DNA of 26,243 nt from a virus. A program made the position numbers and the translations under genes. Under the pieces are notes generated by a model. The model had not been told where the DNA came from and did not search any database. It worked only from the letters and a program-made list of their open reading frames with translations. The stretch covers positions 1 to 26,243 of IMG/VR virus record IMGVR_UViG_3300042507_002115; one strand, given 5' to 3'. This document shows, in pieces, positions 13,249-22,114 of this stretch (position 1 is the stretch's first letter; every line of letters begins with the position of its first letter).

Positions 13249-13998
13249 ATGGCTTTCCAAATTATTCAAGACGCAAGTCTTTTAGCCATCGTTCAAAACG
13301 TGGCTCAGATGGTGAGCTATCCTACGCCATCCGACCCAGCCGGCGATTCAGATCCGTCTGTTCAGCAGATGGTGCAAGCCGTCAATATGTCGGCCACCGA
13401 ACTTCTTGGTCTGTACGATTGGCAAGAACTTACGCGAACTTATAATATTTCTATCGCTGCAGACACTCCCGGACAGACAGAACAAGCGTTTGATCTGCCC
13501 GAGGATTTCTACGAGTGGTTAGATCAGACGCAGTGGAACAGCACTAACCAGTGGCCGGCGATCGGGCCTATCAGCCCGCAGATGTGGCAGAACTTGTTAG
13601 TCAACGACGTCTTGCCGACAATGTCGTTCTACTGGCAAGTCCGCGACAATTCTCTGTATATCCTGGCGCCGCCGACTGAAGCGCAGACGCTGACGTTTAT
13701 GTATCAATCCATCGCCTGGGTACAGGATCAGGACAACCCAACGCTCTACAAAAACCGCGCCACCAAGAATGGCGACATCATTCTTCTTGATGCCTTTTTA
13801 GTCACGCTTTTCACGCGGGCAAAATGGTTAGAGATGAAGGGATTGGACTCATCCGCAGCAATGCGTGATTTCCATGTGAACTTTGAAAACCGCAAAGGCC
13901 AAGAAAAGGGCGCACCCGTTTTGAACATGGTGCGTACATACGGGTTCCCTTACCTCAACGCGCTCTACAACACGCCTGACACTGGCTTCGGTTCCTGA
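13249..13998 (+). CDS. Head-to-tail adaptor / tail tube A-like protein
   Basis: A 249-aa protein with a helical N-terminus (LLAIVQNVAQMVSYPTPSDP, then VQQMVQAVNMSATELLGLYDWQEL). A beta region with DLPEDFYEWLDQTQW and a helical C-terminal part (DAFLVTLFTRAKWLEMKGLD, ending in FPYLNALYNTP) follow. The start (residues up to LYDW) and the LPEDF motif match adaptor proteins of podoviruses that bind below the portal. Its TGA overlaps the ATG of the tail-nozzle-like gene (TGATG), and the pair sits where adaptor and nozzle genes normally lie. Confidence 0.75.
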   Translation: MAFQIIQDASLLAIVQNVAQMVSYPTPSDPAGDSDPSVQQMVQAVNMSATELLGLYDWQELTRTYNISIAADTPGQTEQAFDLPEDFYEWLDQTQWNSTNQWPAIGPISPQMWQNLLVNDVLPTMSFYWQVRDNSLYILAPPTEAQTLTFMYQSIAWVQDQDNPTLYKNRATKNGDIILLDAFLVTLFTRAKWLEMKGLDSSAAMRDFHVNFENRKGQEKGAPVLNMVRTYGFPYLNALYNTPDTGFGS

Positions 13999-15590
13999 TG
14001 CCGTTAGTCGCAGTCAAACCATTTAAGAGCCCTCGAGTATCTGCGGCAACGCAAGTCTCAATGATGACGAGTGTTCCGTCACCTGTGGGCGGTTTGAATT
14101 TCCGCGACCCGATCAGCGAGATGCCCGCGACCGACGCGATGGTGCTTAACAACTTCATCCCACAGCGCACAGGCTGTTTGTTGCGAAAGGGATGGCAGTA
14201 TAGCTGCAATGTCCTTGATGATCCGGTCACATCGTTGTTTAGCTATAACGCTGCTGACAGCGCGGATAACAAGTTGTTCGCGGCATCAGGCGGCAGCATC
14301 TGGGATGTTACTGGCGAAGATGCGGTTGAAGACCAAGCCGCAACAGGATCAACAGATGGCATCTGGAGCACGACACAGTTTGCGCTCGTCAGCGGCGAAG
14401 TCGTCTTACTCGCAGTCTCTCCCGGCGCCGGCTATTGGGTGTACGAGGCAACCACTGGCTGGACACAAACCACGCCCACAAATTTACCAACTGACTTGTC
14501 GTCTATAGCAGTTTGGAAAAATCGCGTTTGGTTTACGGAAGACAAGACTTCAACGGTCTATTACCTCGAAGACGTTGATGCAATCGACGGCGTTGCTGTA
14601 GCATTTGAGATGGGTTCGTTGTTGCGCAACGGCGGCTCTGTCCGCGGGCTTATCAACTGGACGCTCGACAGCGGCTTTGGCGTTGATGATTATCTTGTAG
14701 TTGTCGGCACCGAGGGCGATGTCGGCGTCTGGCAAGGCACCGATCCAACGTCTGCTGCTACGTTTGGGTTGAAGGGTGTCTGGTATGTCGGACCCGTCCC
14801 ATCAATAGGCCGTTTTTTTACCGCATACGGCGGCGATGTGATGATCTTGTCAGAGCTTGGCTTGGTGCCAATGTCTCGCCTGGTCAACGGCCAGTTCAGC
14901 GAAATACAGCCTGGGCCGTCTTCTAAAATTCAAAGCGTGTTGTCTCCACTGATTGTTCAATATCGCAACGACCCGTCGTGGGACGTTATCCTTGTTCCGA
15001 ACTCAGATGTCTTGATTATTAAAGTTCCGCCGCAAAACGGCATCTATGTGCAGTACGCAATGAACGTGAACACTGGGTCGTGGTGTTCGTTCACCAACAT
15101 GCCTATGGTCTGCACCGCGCTGCTCAATGGACAATTATATTTTGCCACCGACGACTACGGCATCGCCAAGGGGCTTTACGGAGAACAAGACGGACTAACA
15201 ATAGCCAATACCAGCGGCGATTATGTGAGCGGCGATGTCCAGGGAGCTTTTAACTCGTATCAAATGCCTGGGCGCTTGAAGAAATTTACAATGGTGCGTC
15301 CTGTTTTTATTACGACGAAGGCACCTGGCGTAAAACTGCGTATGAACACGCAGTACAGTTTCACTGGTGTTCCTGGCACGCCATCTTTTAGCGCAGATAC
15401 GACCTCAGAATGGGATACCGGAGTTTGGGGGACTGCCAAATGGTCTGGAGCCTCTAACACTTACGAAAATTGGTTTGGCGTTACCGGCCTTGGTTATTTT
15501 GGTGCTGTGCGCTTGCGTGTGAAGGGCGTTGGTGGATCAACAACGCTGTCCTCCTATCACGTACTTTATGAACCGGGAGGAATTATGTAA
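13998..15590 (+). CDS. Tail nozzle / stabilization-type protein (beta-propeller-like)
   Basis: A 530-aa beta-rich protein. The start SVPSPVGGLNFRDPISEMPATDAMVLNNFIPQ-type region contains motifs (GGLN, then LNNFIP, then RKGW) typical of phage tail proteins of the P22 gp10 or T7 gp12 type, which form a propeller-based hub or nozzle under the adaptor. Repeated short beta segments with Trp and Tyr (WSTTQFALVSGEVVLLAV, IAVWKNRVWFTED, LYFATDDYGIAKGLYG) support a propeller fold. The start is in a TGATG overlap with the adaptor, and the stop in a TAATG overlap with the next gene. Confidence 0.75.
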   Translation: MPLVAVKPFKSPRVSAATQVSMMTSVPSPVGGLNFRDPISEMPATDAMVLNNFIPQRTGCLLRKGWQYSCNVLDDPVTSLFSYNAADSADNKLFAASGGSIWDVTGEDAVEDQAATGSTDGIWSTTQFALVSGEVVLLAVSPGAGYWVYEATTGWTQTTPTNLPTDLSSIAVWKNRVWFTEDKTSTVYYLEDVDAIDGVAVAFEMGSLLRNGGSVRGLINWTLDSGFGVDDYLVVVGTEGDVGVWQGTDPTSAATFGLKGVWYVGPVPSIGRFFTAYGGDVMILSELGLVPMSRLVNGQFSEIQPGPSSKIQSVLSPLIVQYRNDPSWDVILVPNSDVLIIKVPPQNGIYVQYAMNVNTGSWCSFTNMPMVCTALLNGQLYFATDDYGIAKGLYGEQDGLTIANTSGDYVSGDVQGAFNSYQMPGRLKKFTMVRPVFITTKAPGVKLRMNTQYSFTGVPGTPSFSADTTSEWDTGVWGTAKWSGASNTYENWFGVTGLGYFGAVRLRVKGVGGSTTLSSYHVLYEPGGIM

Positions 15591-16642
15591 TGGCGAGAAC
15601 ATCTGGTTCTGCTGAATCTAGTCCGACCATCTCTGGGTACCCTGCCGGCGCTAACCCGCTGATTGCCGCGCTGCGCGCTAATTCTCCCGCGCCCGCAAGA
15701 TTGGCAACTGGACCGACAACGCTTAATTTCCCGTGGATGCAGAATACTGCACCTGGCGCGCCGCCTACACCGACACCTACCCCGCCGCCCGCCAATCCTG
15801 TCCCACCGCCGGCCCGCGATGACCCTACGCCCACCCCGACGCCTACCCCAGACCCGACGCGCCCCCCACAGCCGGGTGACCCTCTCCCTGACGACGAGGA
15901 ATGGCAGTATATAGATTTTGGTAATGGCTTTGGCGGGCAGTGGCTGAGAGTGCCGAAGTCTAATCGCACGCCCGCCAATCCTGTCCCGCCGCCCGCGGAT
16001 CCTGTCCCGCCGCCCGGCGGCGATGATCCGTTTGACCCGACGCGCCCCCCACAGCCGGATGACCCTCTTCCTGACGACGAGGAATGGCAGTGGATCAGCT
16101 TTGGCGACTTTGGCGGGCAGTGGCTGAGAGTGCCGAAGTCTAATCGCACGCCTGCGACGCCCACTCCTCCGCCCGCCAATCCTGTCCCCCCGCCCGCAGA
16201 TCCTGTCCCGCCGCCCGGCGGCGATGATCCGTGGCCTACTCCGACACCTACCCCGGCGCCCACTCCCGCGCCAGCCGATCCTTTCATGCCGCCTGAAGAC
16301 GAAGGCAGACCGGTTTACCCGCCGCCTTACACGCCGCCACCCGTAGACGAAGCACCGCCTTACACGCCGCCGCCGGTGGACGAAGCACCGGCCTACACGC
16401 CGCCGCCGGTGGACGAAACGCCGGCCTATACGCCGCCACCCGTAGACGAAGCACCGGCTTACGAAGACCCCGGCTATGATTTTGAATACGTGGATTTTGG
16501 CGACGGGTTTGGTGGGCAGTATGTGCAAGTTCCAAGAAAAAATTACACGCAACCCGCTCCGATTGCTCCACCTCCTTACACGCCGCCCGCTCCACCGAAT
16601 TACGATGACTACGAATATTACGACTACGGTAATTTGCTTTGA
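15590..16642 (+). CDS. Proline-rich repeat protein (350 aa)
   Basis: After a 50-residue N-terminus, most of the protein is Pro-rich low complexity (TPTPTPPP, NPVPPPADPVPPPGGDD). Three copies of a short aromatic/Gly module break it up: EEWQYIDFGNGFGGQWLRVP, EEWQWISFGDFGGQWLRVP and FEYVDFGDGFGGQYVQVP. A block of tandem YTPPPVDEAPA-type repeats (about residues 246-288) precedes the third copy. The C-terminus is Tyr/Asp-rich (YDDYEYYDYGNLL). There is no catalytic motif. It sits in the virion gene cluster, directly after the nozzle-like gene (TAATG), so a stretched structural or surface role is plausible. No family is recognised. The long antisense frames here mirror the repeats. Confidence 0.75.
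   Translation: MARTSGSAESSPTISGYPAGANPLIAALRANSPAPARLATGPTTLNFPWMQNTAPGAPPTPTPTPPPANPVPPPARDDPTPTPTPTPDPTRPPQPGDPLPDDEEWQYIDFGNGFGGQWLRVPKSNRTPANPVPPPADPVPPPGGDDPFDPTRPPQPDDPLPDDEEWQWISFGDFGGQWLRVPKSNRTPATPTPPPANPVPPPADPVPPPGGDDPWPTPTPTPAPTPAPADPFMPPEDEGRPVYPPPYTPPPVDEAPPYTPPPVDEAPAYTPPPVDETPAYTPPPVDEAPAYEDPGYDFEYVDFGDGFGGQYVQVPRKNYTQPAPIAPPPYTPPAPPNYDDYEYYDYGNLL
15851..16230 (+). repeat. Imperfect DNA direct repeat within the proline-rich gene
   Basis: A unit starting GACCCGACGCGCCCCCC at 15851 recurs at 16034 (offset about 183 bp) with few changes, and the following stretch at about 15970-16030 recurs at about 16171-16230. The repeat contains the aromatic/Gly module, so it arose by in-frame duplication. 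Confidence 0.8.
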
Positions 16643-17073
16643 TTCAATTTGGGCCGCATGACGTTTTTGAACGGTGGTTGTGCGAGAGAATAGAATACGC
16701 GCCGACGCGCAATTTAAGATGCCTTGCTAATGTTACGCCTGACGCAAAAATACGCGGCGTTGTCGGGCTTGATAACTGGAACGGTGCTTCATGCCAGCTT
16801 CATGTCGCTGGCGAGGGCATCTGGCTCACGCGAGAGTTTCTGAGGTGCGTGTTCGACTATGTGTTCAATGTAGCAAAGATTAAAGTTCTGCTTTGCATGA
16901 TCGAGAGCGGAAACGAGAAGTCACTTAGATTTACGCGGCGCGTAGGTTGGACAGAAATAGCGCGGATTGAGGGCGCACATCCTACCGGCGCTTTAATTGC
17001 CTTCGAGATGCGTCCTGAGAACTGCAAGTATTTGGAGAAACCTGATGGGCAAATCTACTCCCGCTGCGCCTGA
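16639..17073 (+). CDS. GNAT-family acetyltransferase
   Basis: A 144-aa protein with the usual features of a phage GNAT enzyme, which moves an acetyl group from acetyl-CoA to an amine. MIQFGPHDVFERWLCERI at the start, VTPDAKIRGVVGLDNWNGASCQLH (beta strands), LTREFLRCVFDYVFNVAKIKVLLCMIESGNEKSLRFTRRVGW (the helix and conserved late motif, with N and the F-R-xGW ending), and ALIAFEM at the end. The start TTG 16639 overlaps the previous gene's TGA; no ATG is available nearby in frame. The substrate is unknown. Confidence 0.8.
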   Translation: MIQFGPHDVFERWLCERIEYAPTRNLRCLANVTPDAKIRGVVGLDNWNGASCQLHVAGEGIWLTREFLRCVFDYVFNVAKIKVLLCMIESGNEKSLRFTRRVGWTEIARIEGAHPTGALIAFEMRPENCKYLEKPDGQIYSRCA

Positions 17074-18349
17074 TTATACCGGGGCGGCTAACGCGCAAGC
17101 GGCGGCGTCAAAAGAGAATTTGATAACGCAGAACTTTGCCAATCGCCCAACGATTAACACACCTTTTGGCAGTCAGTATTACGACACAGAGAAAAAAACA
17201 GACCCCGCTTCTGGGCAAGATGTAACGGCGTGGACGCAGCAAAACACTCTTGCACCAGGGCTTCAAAGCGCACTCGACGCGCAGATTGCATCTCAAAATC
17301 AACGCAGCACTCTTGCTAATAGTTTTATGAACCGTGTTGGCTCTGAGTACAGCCAGCCGTTTGACTATCAGAACCTCCCCAAGATGACCTCTGGCGGTCA
17401 GGCTGGCGAGATCAGGACTAATGTCGCTGACTATTCGCCGGGGCTAAACACCAGCTTCAACTTTGGTGGAGCGCCGGCGGCGCCTACCTACGATACCAAT
17501 TACCGCGATACAGTAGCGCGGGGCCTCATGGAACGCATGATGCCAGTGCAGGATTATCAGAACCGGCAGCTTCAGACGCAGCTGTCGAACCAGGGCTTTA
17601 AGCTTGGCAGCGAGGGCTACAAGCGCGGCCTAGATGAGCTTGCACAGCGCCAGGCTGCAGAGCGGTACAACGCCTATGACACTGCCGGCAACGAAGCACA
17701 GCGCATGTACGGCTCACAGATGGGCGCTCGTCAGCAGGGCATCAGCGAAGCTATGGCGCAGGGCAACTTTGGCAACCAGGCGCTAATTCAAGCGCAGGGC
17801 CTTGACATCAACGCGATGAACGCAATGAACGCGGCGCAGGGGCAGCAGTTTGGCTTAAACCAGAGTTACGCTAACGCGCAGAACACGCTGCGCCAGCAAG
17901 CCATTGCAGAACAAGCTCAACGCCGCGGCATGTCACTGAACGAGATGAACGCGCTCATGTCAGGCCAGCAAGTTAACATGCCGAATATGCCGCAGTTTAA
18001 TCAGGCTGGCATTTCTCAGACGCCGAATCTACTCGGCGCAGCGCAGAGCCAGTACGGTGCGGCGCTTGATGCGGCAAACGCAAAAAATGCCGGTATCAGT
18101 AACGTATTCGGTGGTTTGACCAGCTTGGGAGCGGGCGCTTTAAGCGGTGGCTTCTCATTCTCAGATGTCAGGCTCAAAAGCAACATTCGGCGCGTAGGCA
18201 CTCACTCTGTTGGTGTCGGTGTGTACGAATACGACATCTTTGGACACCGCGAACGCGGCGTGATTGCACAAGAGCTTAAGCGCGTCAGGCCTGACCTGGT
18301 GCGTCAGCATAACAGCGGATATTTAACCGTTAATTACGGAGCTTTGTGA
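17045..18349 (+). CDS. Internal virion protein with C-terminal S74-like domain
   Basis: A 434-aa protein starting MGKSTPAAPDYTGAANAQAA, followed by a long Gln/Ala/Asn-rich helical region (about residues 170-320) with little hydrophobic character. The last 62 residues (373-434) begin SDVRLKSNIRRVG and include GVYEYDIF, GVIAQELKRVRPDLV and GYLTVNYGAL, the pattern of an S74 peptidase / endosialidase-chaperone domain, in a short form. The start at 17045 is chosen because it is the ATG inside the GNAT 3' end; the in-frame 16997 start lies deeper in that gene. Proteins of this kind are usually internal or ejected in podoviruses. Its TGA overlaps the next ATG. Confidence 0.7.
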   Translation: MGKSTPAAPDYTGAANAQAAASKENLITQNFANRPTINTPFGSQYYDTEKKTDPASGQDVTAWTQQNTLAPGLQSALDAQIASQNQRSTLANSFMNRVGSEYSQPFDYQNLPKMTSGGQAGEIRTNVADYSPGLNTSFNFGGAPAAPTYDTNYRDTVARGLMERMMPVQDYQNRQLQTQLSNQGFKLGSEGYKRGLDELAQRQAAERYNAYDTAGNEAQRMYGSQMGARQQGISEAMAQGNFGNQALIQAQGLDINAMNAMNAAQGQQFGLNQSYANAQNTLRQQAIAEQAQRRGMSLNEMNALMSGQQVNMPNMPQFNQAGISQTPNLLGAAQSQYGAALDAANAKNAGISNVFGGLTSLGAGALSGGFSFSDVRLKSNIRRVGTHSVGVGVYEYDIFGHRERGVIAQELKRVRPDLVRQHNSGYLTVNYGAL

Positions 18350-18756
18350 TGACTGAAGAAGAACTGTATTTTCGCCAGCGGCAAGCCCAGCAAGATCAAG
18401 AAAACAACCGGCTGAGAAATCAGCAGTTTAACTACATGGTCGAAATGGGTGCGCTTGATCCTCAAGAAGAGGAGCTGCAACGTAAACAAGCGCAGATCGA
18501 CATGCTGCGCGACAGAGGTATGGAAGGACAAGAGGGCCGCATGGTCGGCAATACTTTTGTCGCGCCCTCGTTCGCGCAATACGCAGCGCAGCTTGGCAAC
18601 GCCTACATGGCCCGCAAAGGGAATGAAGAAACCAAGGCCGGCAGGGCCGACATTGCAGCAAAGAGGGCTGAGTCAGTTGGCAGATTTGCGGACAACAATT
18701 ACTCTTCTCAAGGCTACGATCCGCGCAAGAAGCGGTCTTACACAGGTCCGGTCTAA
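18349..18756 (+). CDS. Charged helical virion-module protein (135 aa)
   Basis: A 135-aa highly charged, Gln/Glu/Arg-rich protein with long predicted helices (EEELYFRQRQAQQDQENNR, EEELQRKQAQIDMLRDRG) and no motif I recognise. ATG 18349 overlaps the previous TGA, and a GTG at 18346 is an in-frame alternative one codon earlier. The stop overlaps the next ATG (TAATG). It is placed between two internal-type proteins, so it probably belongs to the internal or ejected set. Confidence 0.65.
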   Translation: MTEEELYFRQRQAQQDQENNRLRNQQFNYMVEMGALDPQEEELQRKQAQIDMLRDRGMEGQEGRMVGNTFVAPSFAQYAAQLGNAYMARKGNEETKAGRADIAAKRAESVGRFADNNYSSQGYDPRKKRSYTGPV

Positions 18757-20006
18757 TGGATTTCTACGACCCAAACGATGACGCTTTTGACCCGTCAACT
18801 TATGGGTCGCAGCAGCGTAGTTATTTGCCGAAAACGCGCAGACAGAGCGTGGGTGGTACATTGTCTCAGAAAAGCGCGGACGCTGCTTTTGAACGATTCA
18901 TGGAACTTGCTGGCGGCAAGGACGATTACTCTGAAGCCCAAATGCAAGCACTTGAACGCTCGAAACAAGCAAACATGGACGACAGACTTGCCATTGCGGC
19001 TCAGTACGCTGGGCCTAAGTTTGCTGGCATGCAGGAGAGCTATCTGAAGAGGGCGATGGCTGGTCGTGAACCCACGCGGGTGGGTAATGTCACGATTGGG
19101 CCTGATGGCACTGTTGTTAGAGATGTCGGCGCTGACAGGATGAAACAGGCAGAAGTGCAGTTTAGGCTCGGACAGAATTACGCACAAACAGCCGACCGCG
19201 AGGAGCGCAGGGCTGATAGAGATTATCAAATTGGCTTAGACCAAGACGAGCGCGACTACCAACGCGGGCGTAATATTGTCGCTGATGCTAACGCAGCAGA
19301 AACGCGCAGAATACAATCGCAACTTGGGTTTGGCGCTACAAGTTCAGGTGGATTTACGCCAAGTGGCGAAGCTGTAAGGCTTACAAAAGATTCAAGACCA
19401 TTTACAATTAATAATGGCGTCCCGACGTTATATTCTGGAATTATTAAGTATCCAGAAACCACTAAGCCGCCGACAGAGGACGCGCTAAAGGCTTCCTCAT
19501 GGCTTACGACTGCTGATATTGGCTGGAAGGACATGCAAGCGGCCATGTCTCGCGATCCTAATGTTGCTTACAAAAGCATGTCAGAAGGGATTACATCCTC
19601 CATCCCATTGGTGGGAGAAGCGGTTGCAAATATGGGCATGACGCCAGATCGGCAAATATTTACCGGCGGCGTTGCTAATGTGGTTGAGGGGTTGCTGAGG
19701 GCCGCGACCGGCGCTGGTATAACTAATCCAGAAACACTAGCAAAAATTAAAGCTATCTCCCCGGCCTATGGCGATTCGCCAGAGCGCGTAAGACAAAAAA
19801 TGGCTTCTATCCCAAAGCTTATTCAGTCTTTGCAGCAAAGAGCAGGAAGAGCGGCAACGCCAGAACAACAGAAGATGGATTATGAAGAAGAAATAAATAA
19901 GTGGGCGGCTGTGTCTGTTGCGCCAGAAGGCGTTTCCCAAGTTGATTGGGATAGTATGACGCCTGACGAAAAAGAAGAATTTACTGCTGCTGGAGTTCCC
20001 CAATGA
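18756..20006 (+). CDS. Internal / ejected virion protein (416 aa)
   Basis: The N-terminal half is charged and helical (DREERRADRDYQIGLDQDERDYQRGR, with strong coiled-coil character). The C-terminal part has TGGVANVVEGLLRAATGAGI, then SPAYGDSPERVRQKMASIPKLIQSL, a segment I have seen in large podovirus virion proteins near their C-terminus. An acidic end (DSMTPDEKEEFTAAG) follows. There is no signal peptide. It likely travels into the cell with the DNA or lines the head interior, by analogy with position and composition. ATG 20003 of the next gene overlaps its stop. Confidence 0.65.
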   Translation: MDFYDPNDDAFDPSTYGSQQRSYLPKTRRQSVGGTLSQKSADAAFERFMELAGGKDDYSEAQMQALERSKQANMDDRLAIAAQYAGPKFAGMQESYLKRAMAGREPTRVGNVTIGPDGTVVRDVGADRMKQAEVQFRLGQNYAQTADREERRADRDYQIGLDQDERDYQRGRNIVADANAAETRRIQSQLGFGATSSGGFTPSGEAVRLTKDSRPFTINNGVPTLYSGIIKYPETTKPPTEDALKASSWLTTADIGWKDMQAAMSRDPNVAYKSMSEGITSSIPLVGEAVANMGMTPDRQIFTGGVANVVEGLLRAATGAGITNPETLAKIKAISPAYGDSPERVRQKMASIPKLIQSLQQRAGRAATPEQQKMDYEEEINKWAAVSVAPEGVSQVDWDSMTPDEKEEFTAAGVPQ

Positions 20007-22105
20007 CACCGGCACAGCAAAAAATACTAGACGATGCCAAGGCAAGACGGGCCGCTGCTGACGCTCCCATTGGACACTTGCAAGGGCTGAGGGAGCAATT
20101 CGAGCAGGGCATAAGCCTTGGATCACTTGACGAGGGGCGGGCAGCGTTTGAGCGCGCCACCGGCAAGGCCGGCGACTACGATCTTTCAATGGAGCGGCAG
20201 AGGCGCGACCGCGAGAGATACGCCGCTGCGAACCCATATAAGGCCGGCACGGCAGCGGCTCTCGGGGCGGTGGCTCCAGTCGTCATGTCTTACGTGGGCG
20301 GCGTGGGCGCGGCTCCTTTCACCGGTGGCGCATCAATGGTTTTGCCAGCGGCCACTACAGCCAGGGCTTTACCAATAGTCATGGACGCTCTGTACGGCGT
20401 AGGCGGGGCTGGCAAGGTTGCCGCTGCGAATACGCTGCGCCAGGGCATCTCTTCCGGCGCAAAAGCTGGTGCCACTCCTGGCGCGCTTGAAGGTTATATG
20501 TCGGCTAATCCTGGGCAGCGCGAGTACGGCGCGGCACAGGGGGCTGTCGTCGGAAGCGGTCTTGGAGGCACAATTGGCGGTACCAGCATTGCGCTGCCGA
20601 GAGCCATGCGTTACGGGCGCGGGAAGCTAGACAACATCAACCAATATTTGGCTGGGCCAGGAAACGATCCCACACGCGGCTCTGTAAATGTAGGCGGCGG
20701 TCCATCTACGCGCACGCCTCGCGCACCTCGCACGCCATCTCCTGCGCCGGCAACGGCGGCAGAGGCGCAGATCATGCAAGCGATGCAAGACGGCAGCATT
20801 ACGCAAGATCAAGCGATTGCGGCGATTGCGCGGGCACAGCAGCTTAATGTCCCGGTGATGCTTGCTGATGTTGGTGGACAGCCTGTACAGCGTTTGACTC
20901 GGTCTGTGAGAACTCTAACTGGCCCCGGCAGCGCGATGGTCGATCAGGCTTTTGAGACAAGAGCCAGGGGCGGTGCTGGTCGGGTTATTAATGCAGTAGA
21001 GCGCGGTATCGGTGCCAGAACGACAGGCAACCCGGCTGCGGTGAGCGATAGGTTCCGCCAGCAAGCTCGGACAGATTCTCGCCCATATTACGAGCAGCTT
21101 CCTGGCTTGCCAGACATCAGCAACGCTGAAGTTATAGCGCAGATGCAAACGCCCGCGGTTCAGCGCATTATCCAAGCCGAGGAGAGGGCAAATAGAGATG
21201 TGGGGAGATCGGTGTCATCTCTTTATAACGATAATGGCACGCTTGCGAGAAACCCTACTTTTGAAGAATTAGACATTGTTAAAAAGATCGTCGGTGAAAC
21301 CATTACCGCGAACAGGCGCTTTGGCTCTCGCCCGACTGATCCGATCCCCGCGCAAACACAAACAGAAGTTGAACGGGCGCAGGACGTCGTAAACAACCTT
21401 TTGCGCGGCGCTGACGCTTCTGCCGGCGGCGACATCTATAGGATGGCACGCGGCGCTTATGAACGTCCCATGCAGCGAAAGGACGCATTTGACGCGGGCC
21501 TCGAGCAATTTAGGGCCAAGGGCGATTTTGAAACCCTGCGAGACATTGAAACAACGCCAGAGGCGATCCTTCCTGAGAATTTGAAATACCTCCGTCGCGG
21601 TCAGGTCGAGGCTCTCAGGCAGCGCGTGCAGTCGCCTAATGATCAAACGTCTAACCCAAACAGAGTTGCTCCGATTGCGGGAAGCATAAACGCAAGAGCG
21701 CAACTTGATGCTGCCGCTCTCAACGCGAACAGACGCGAAAGAATGAACGAGCGTCTTGCGCTGGAAAACCAGATGTCCGCGACAAGCAATTACGTTCGCG
21801 GCGGCTCTAATACAGCAGACAAAATTGCTGAAGCTGAACCAAACATAATTGGTGACATGGCGGCTGCTGCTCCAAGTGGGATGCAAGCTGTCGGCGTCTC
21901 TGGTGTGAAAAGCGTCTGGAACGCAATGAGCGGTGCCTTTGGAAAAGAAACCCGCGCAGAGATAGCCGGCATTCTGACCAATATGAACCCAAGGCAGTCG
22001 ATAGAATTTTTGGAACGTCTAAAAGTTCTCCAAGCGCAGGGAGAACTTACTACCAAGGCAATTAGGGCTACCGCTGCGGCGGCGACTACCTCGATGAACG
22101 AATAG
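20003..22105 (+). CDS. Large internal virion / ejection protein (700 aa)
   Basis: The first 60 residues are charged and helical. About residues 75-175 form Gly/Ala-rich hydrophobic segments (AAALGAVAPVVMSYVGGVGAAPFTGGASMV, ALPIVMDALYGVGGAGKVA) that look able to insert into a membrane. A Pro-rich linker (around residue 232) leads to a long helical body. This layout, with membrane-active N-terminal glycine-rich parts and an elongated helical rest, is typical of proteins ejected by podoviruses to make a conduit for DNA. ATG 20003 overlaps the upstream stop (ATGA), with GGAG seven bases before it. The domain assignment is by resemblance only. Confidence 0.6.
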   Translation: MTPAQQKILDDAKARRAAADAPIGHLQGLREQFEQGISLGSLDEGRAAFERATGKAGDYDLSMERQRRDRERYAAANPYKAGTAAALGAVAPVVMSYVGGVGAAPFTGGASMVLPAATTARALPIVMDALYGVGGAGKVAAANTLRQGISSGAKAGATPGALEGYMSANPGQREYGAAQGAVVGSGLGGTIGGTSIALPRAMRYGRGKLDNINQYLAGPGNDPTRGSVNVGGGPSTRTPRAPRTPSPAPATAAEAQIMQAMQDGSITQDQAIAAIARAQQLNVPVMLADVGGQPVQRLTRSVRTLTGPGSAMVDQAFETRARGGAGRVINAVERGIGARTTGNPAAVSDRFRQQARTDSRPYYEQLPGLPDISNAEVIAQMQTPAVQRIIQAEERANRDVGRSVSSLYNDNGTLARNPTFEELDIVKKIVGETITANRRFGSRPTDPIPAQTQTEVERAQDVVNNLLRGADASAGGDIYRMARGAYERPMQRKDAFDAGLEQFRAKGDFETLRDIETTPEAILPENLKYLRRGQVEALRQRVQSPNDQTSNPNRVAPIAGSINARAQLDAAALNANRRERMNERLALENQMSATSNYVRGGSNTADKIAEAEPNIIGDMAAAAPSGMQAVGVSGVKSVWNAMSGAFGKETRAEIAGILTNMNPRQSIEFLERLKVLQAQGELTTKAIRATAAAATTSMNE

Positions 22106-22114
22106 GAACTCACC

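Noticed and set aside
15566-16552. Two long minus-strand frames over the proline-rich gene
   Set aside because: They are low-complexity Arg/Gly repeats produced by the Pro-rich codons on the other strand.
16309-16640. PPxY-like motifs in the proline-rich protein
   Set aside because: These are ligands for eukaryotic WW domains and probably arise by chance from the Pro/Tyr repeats.
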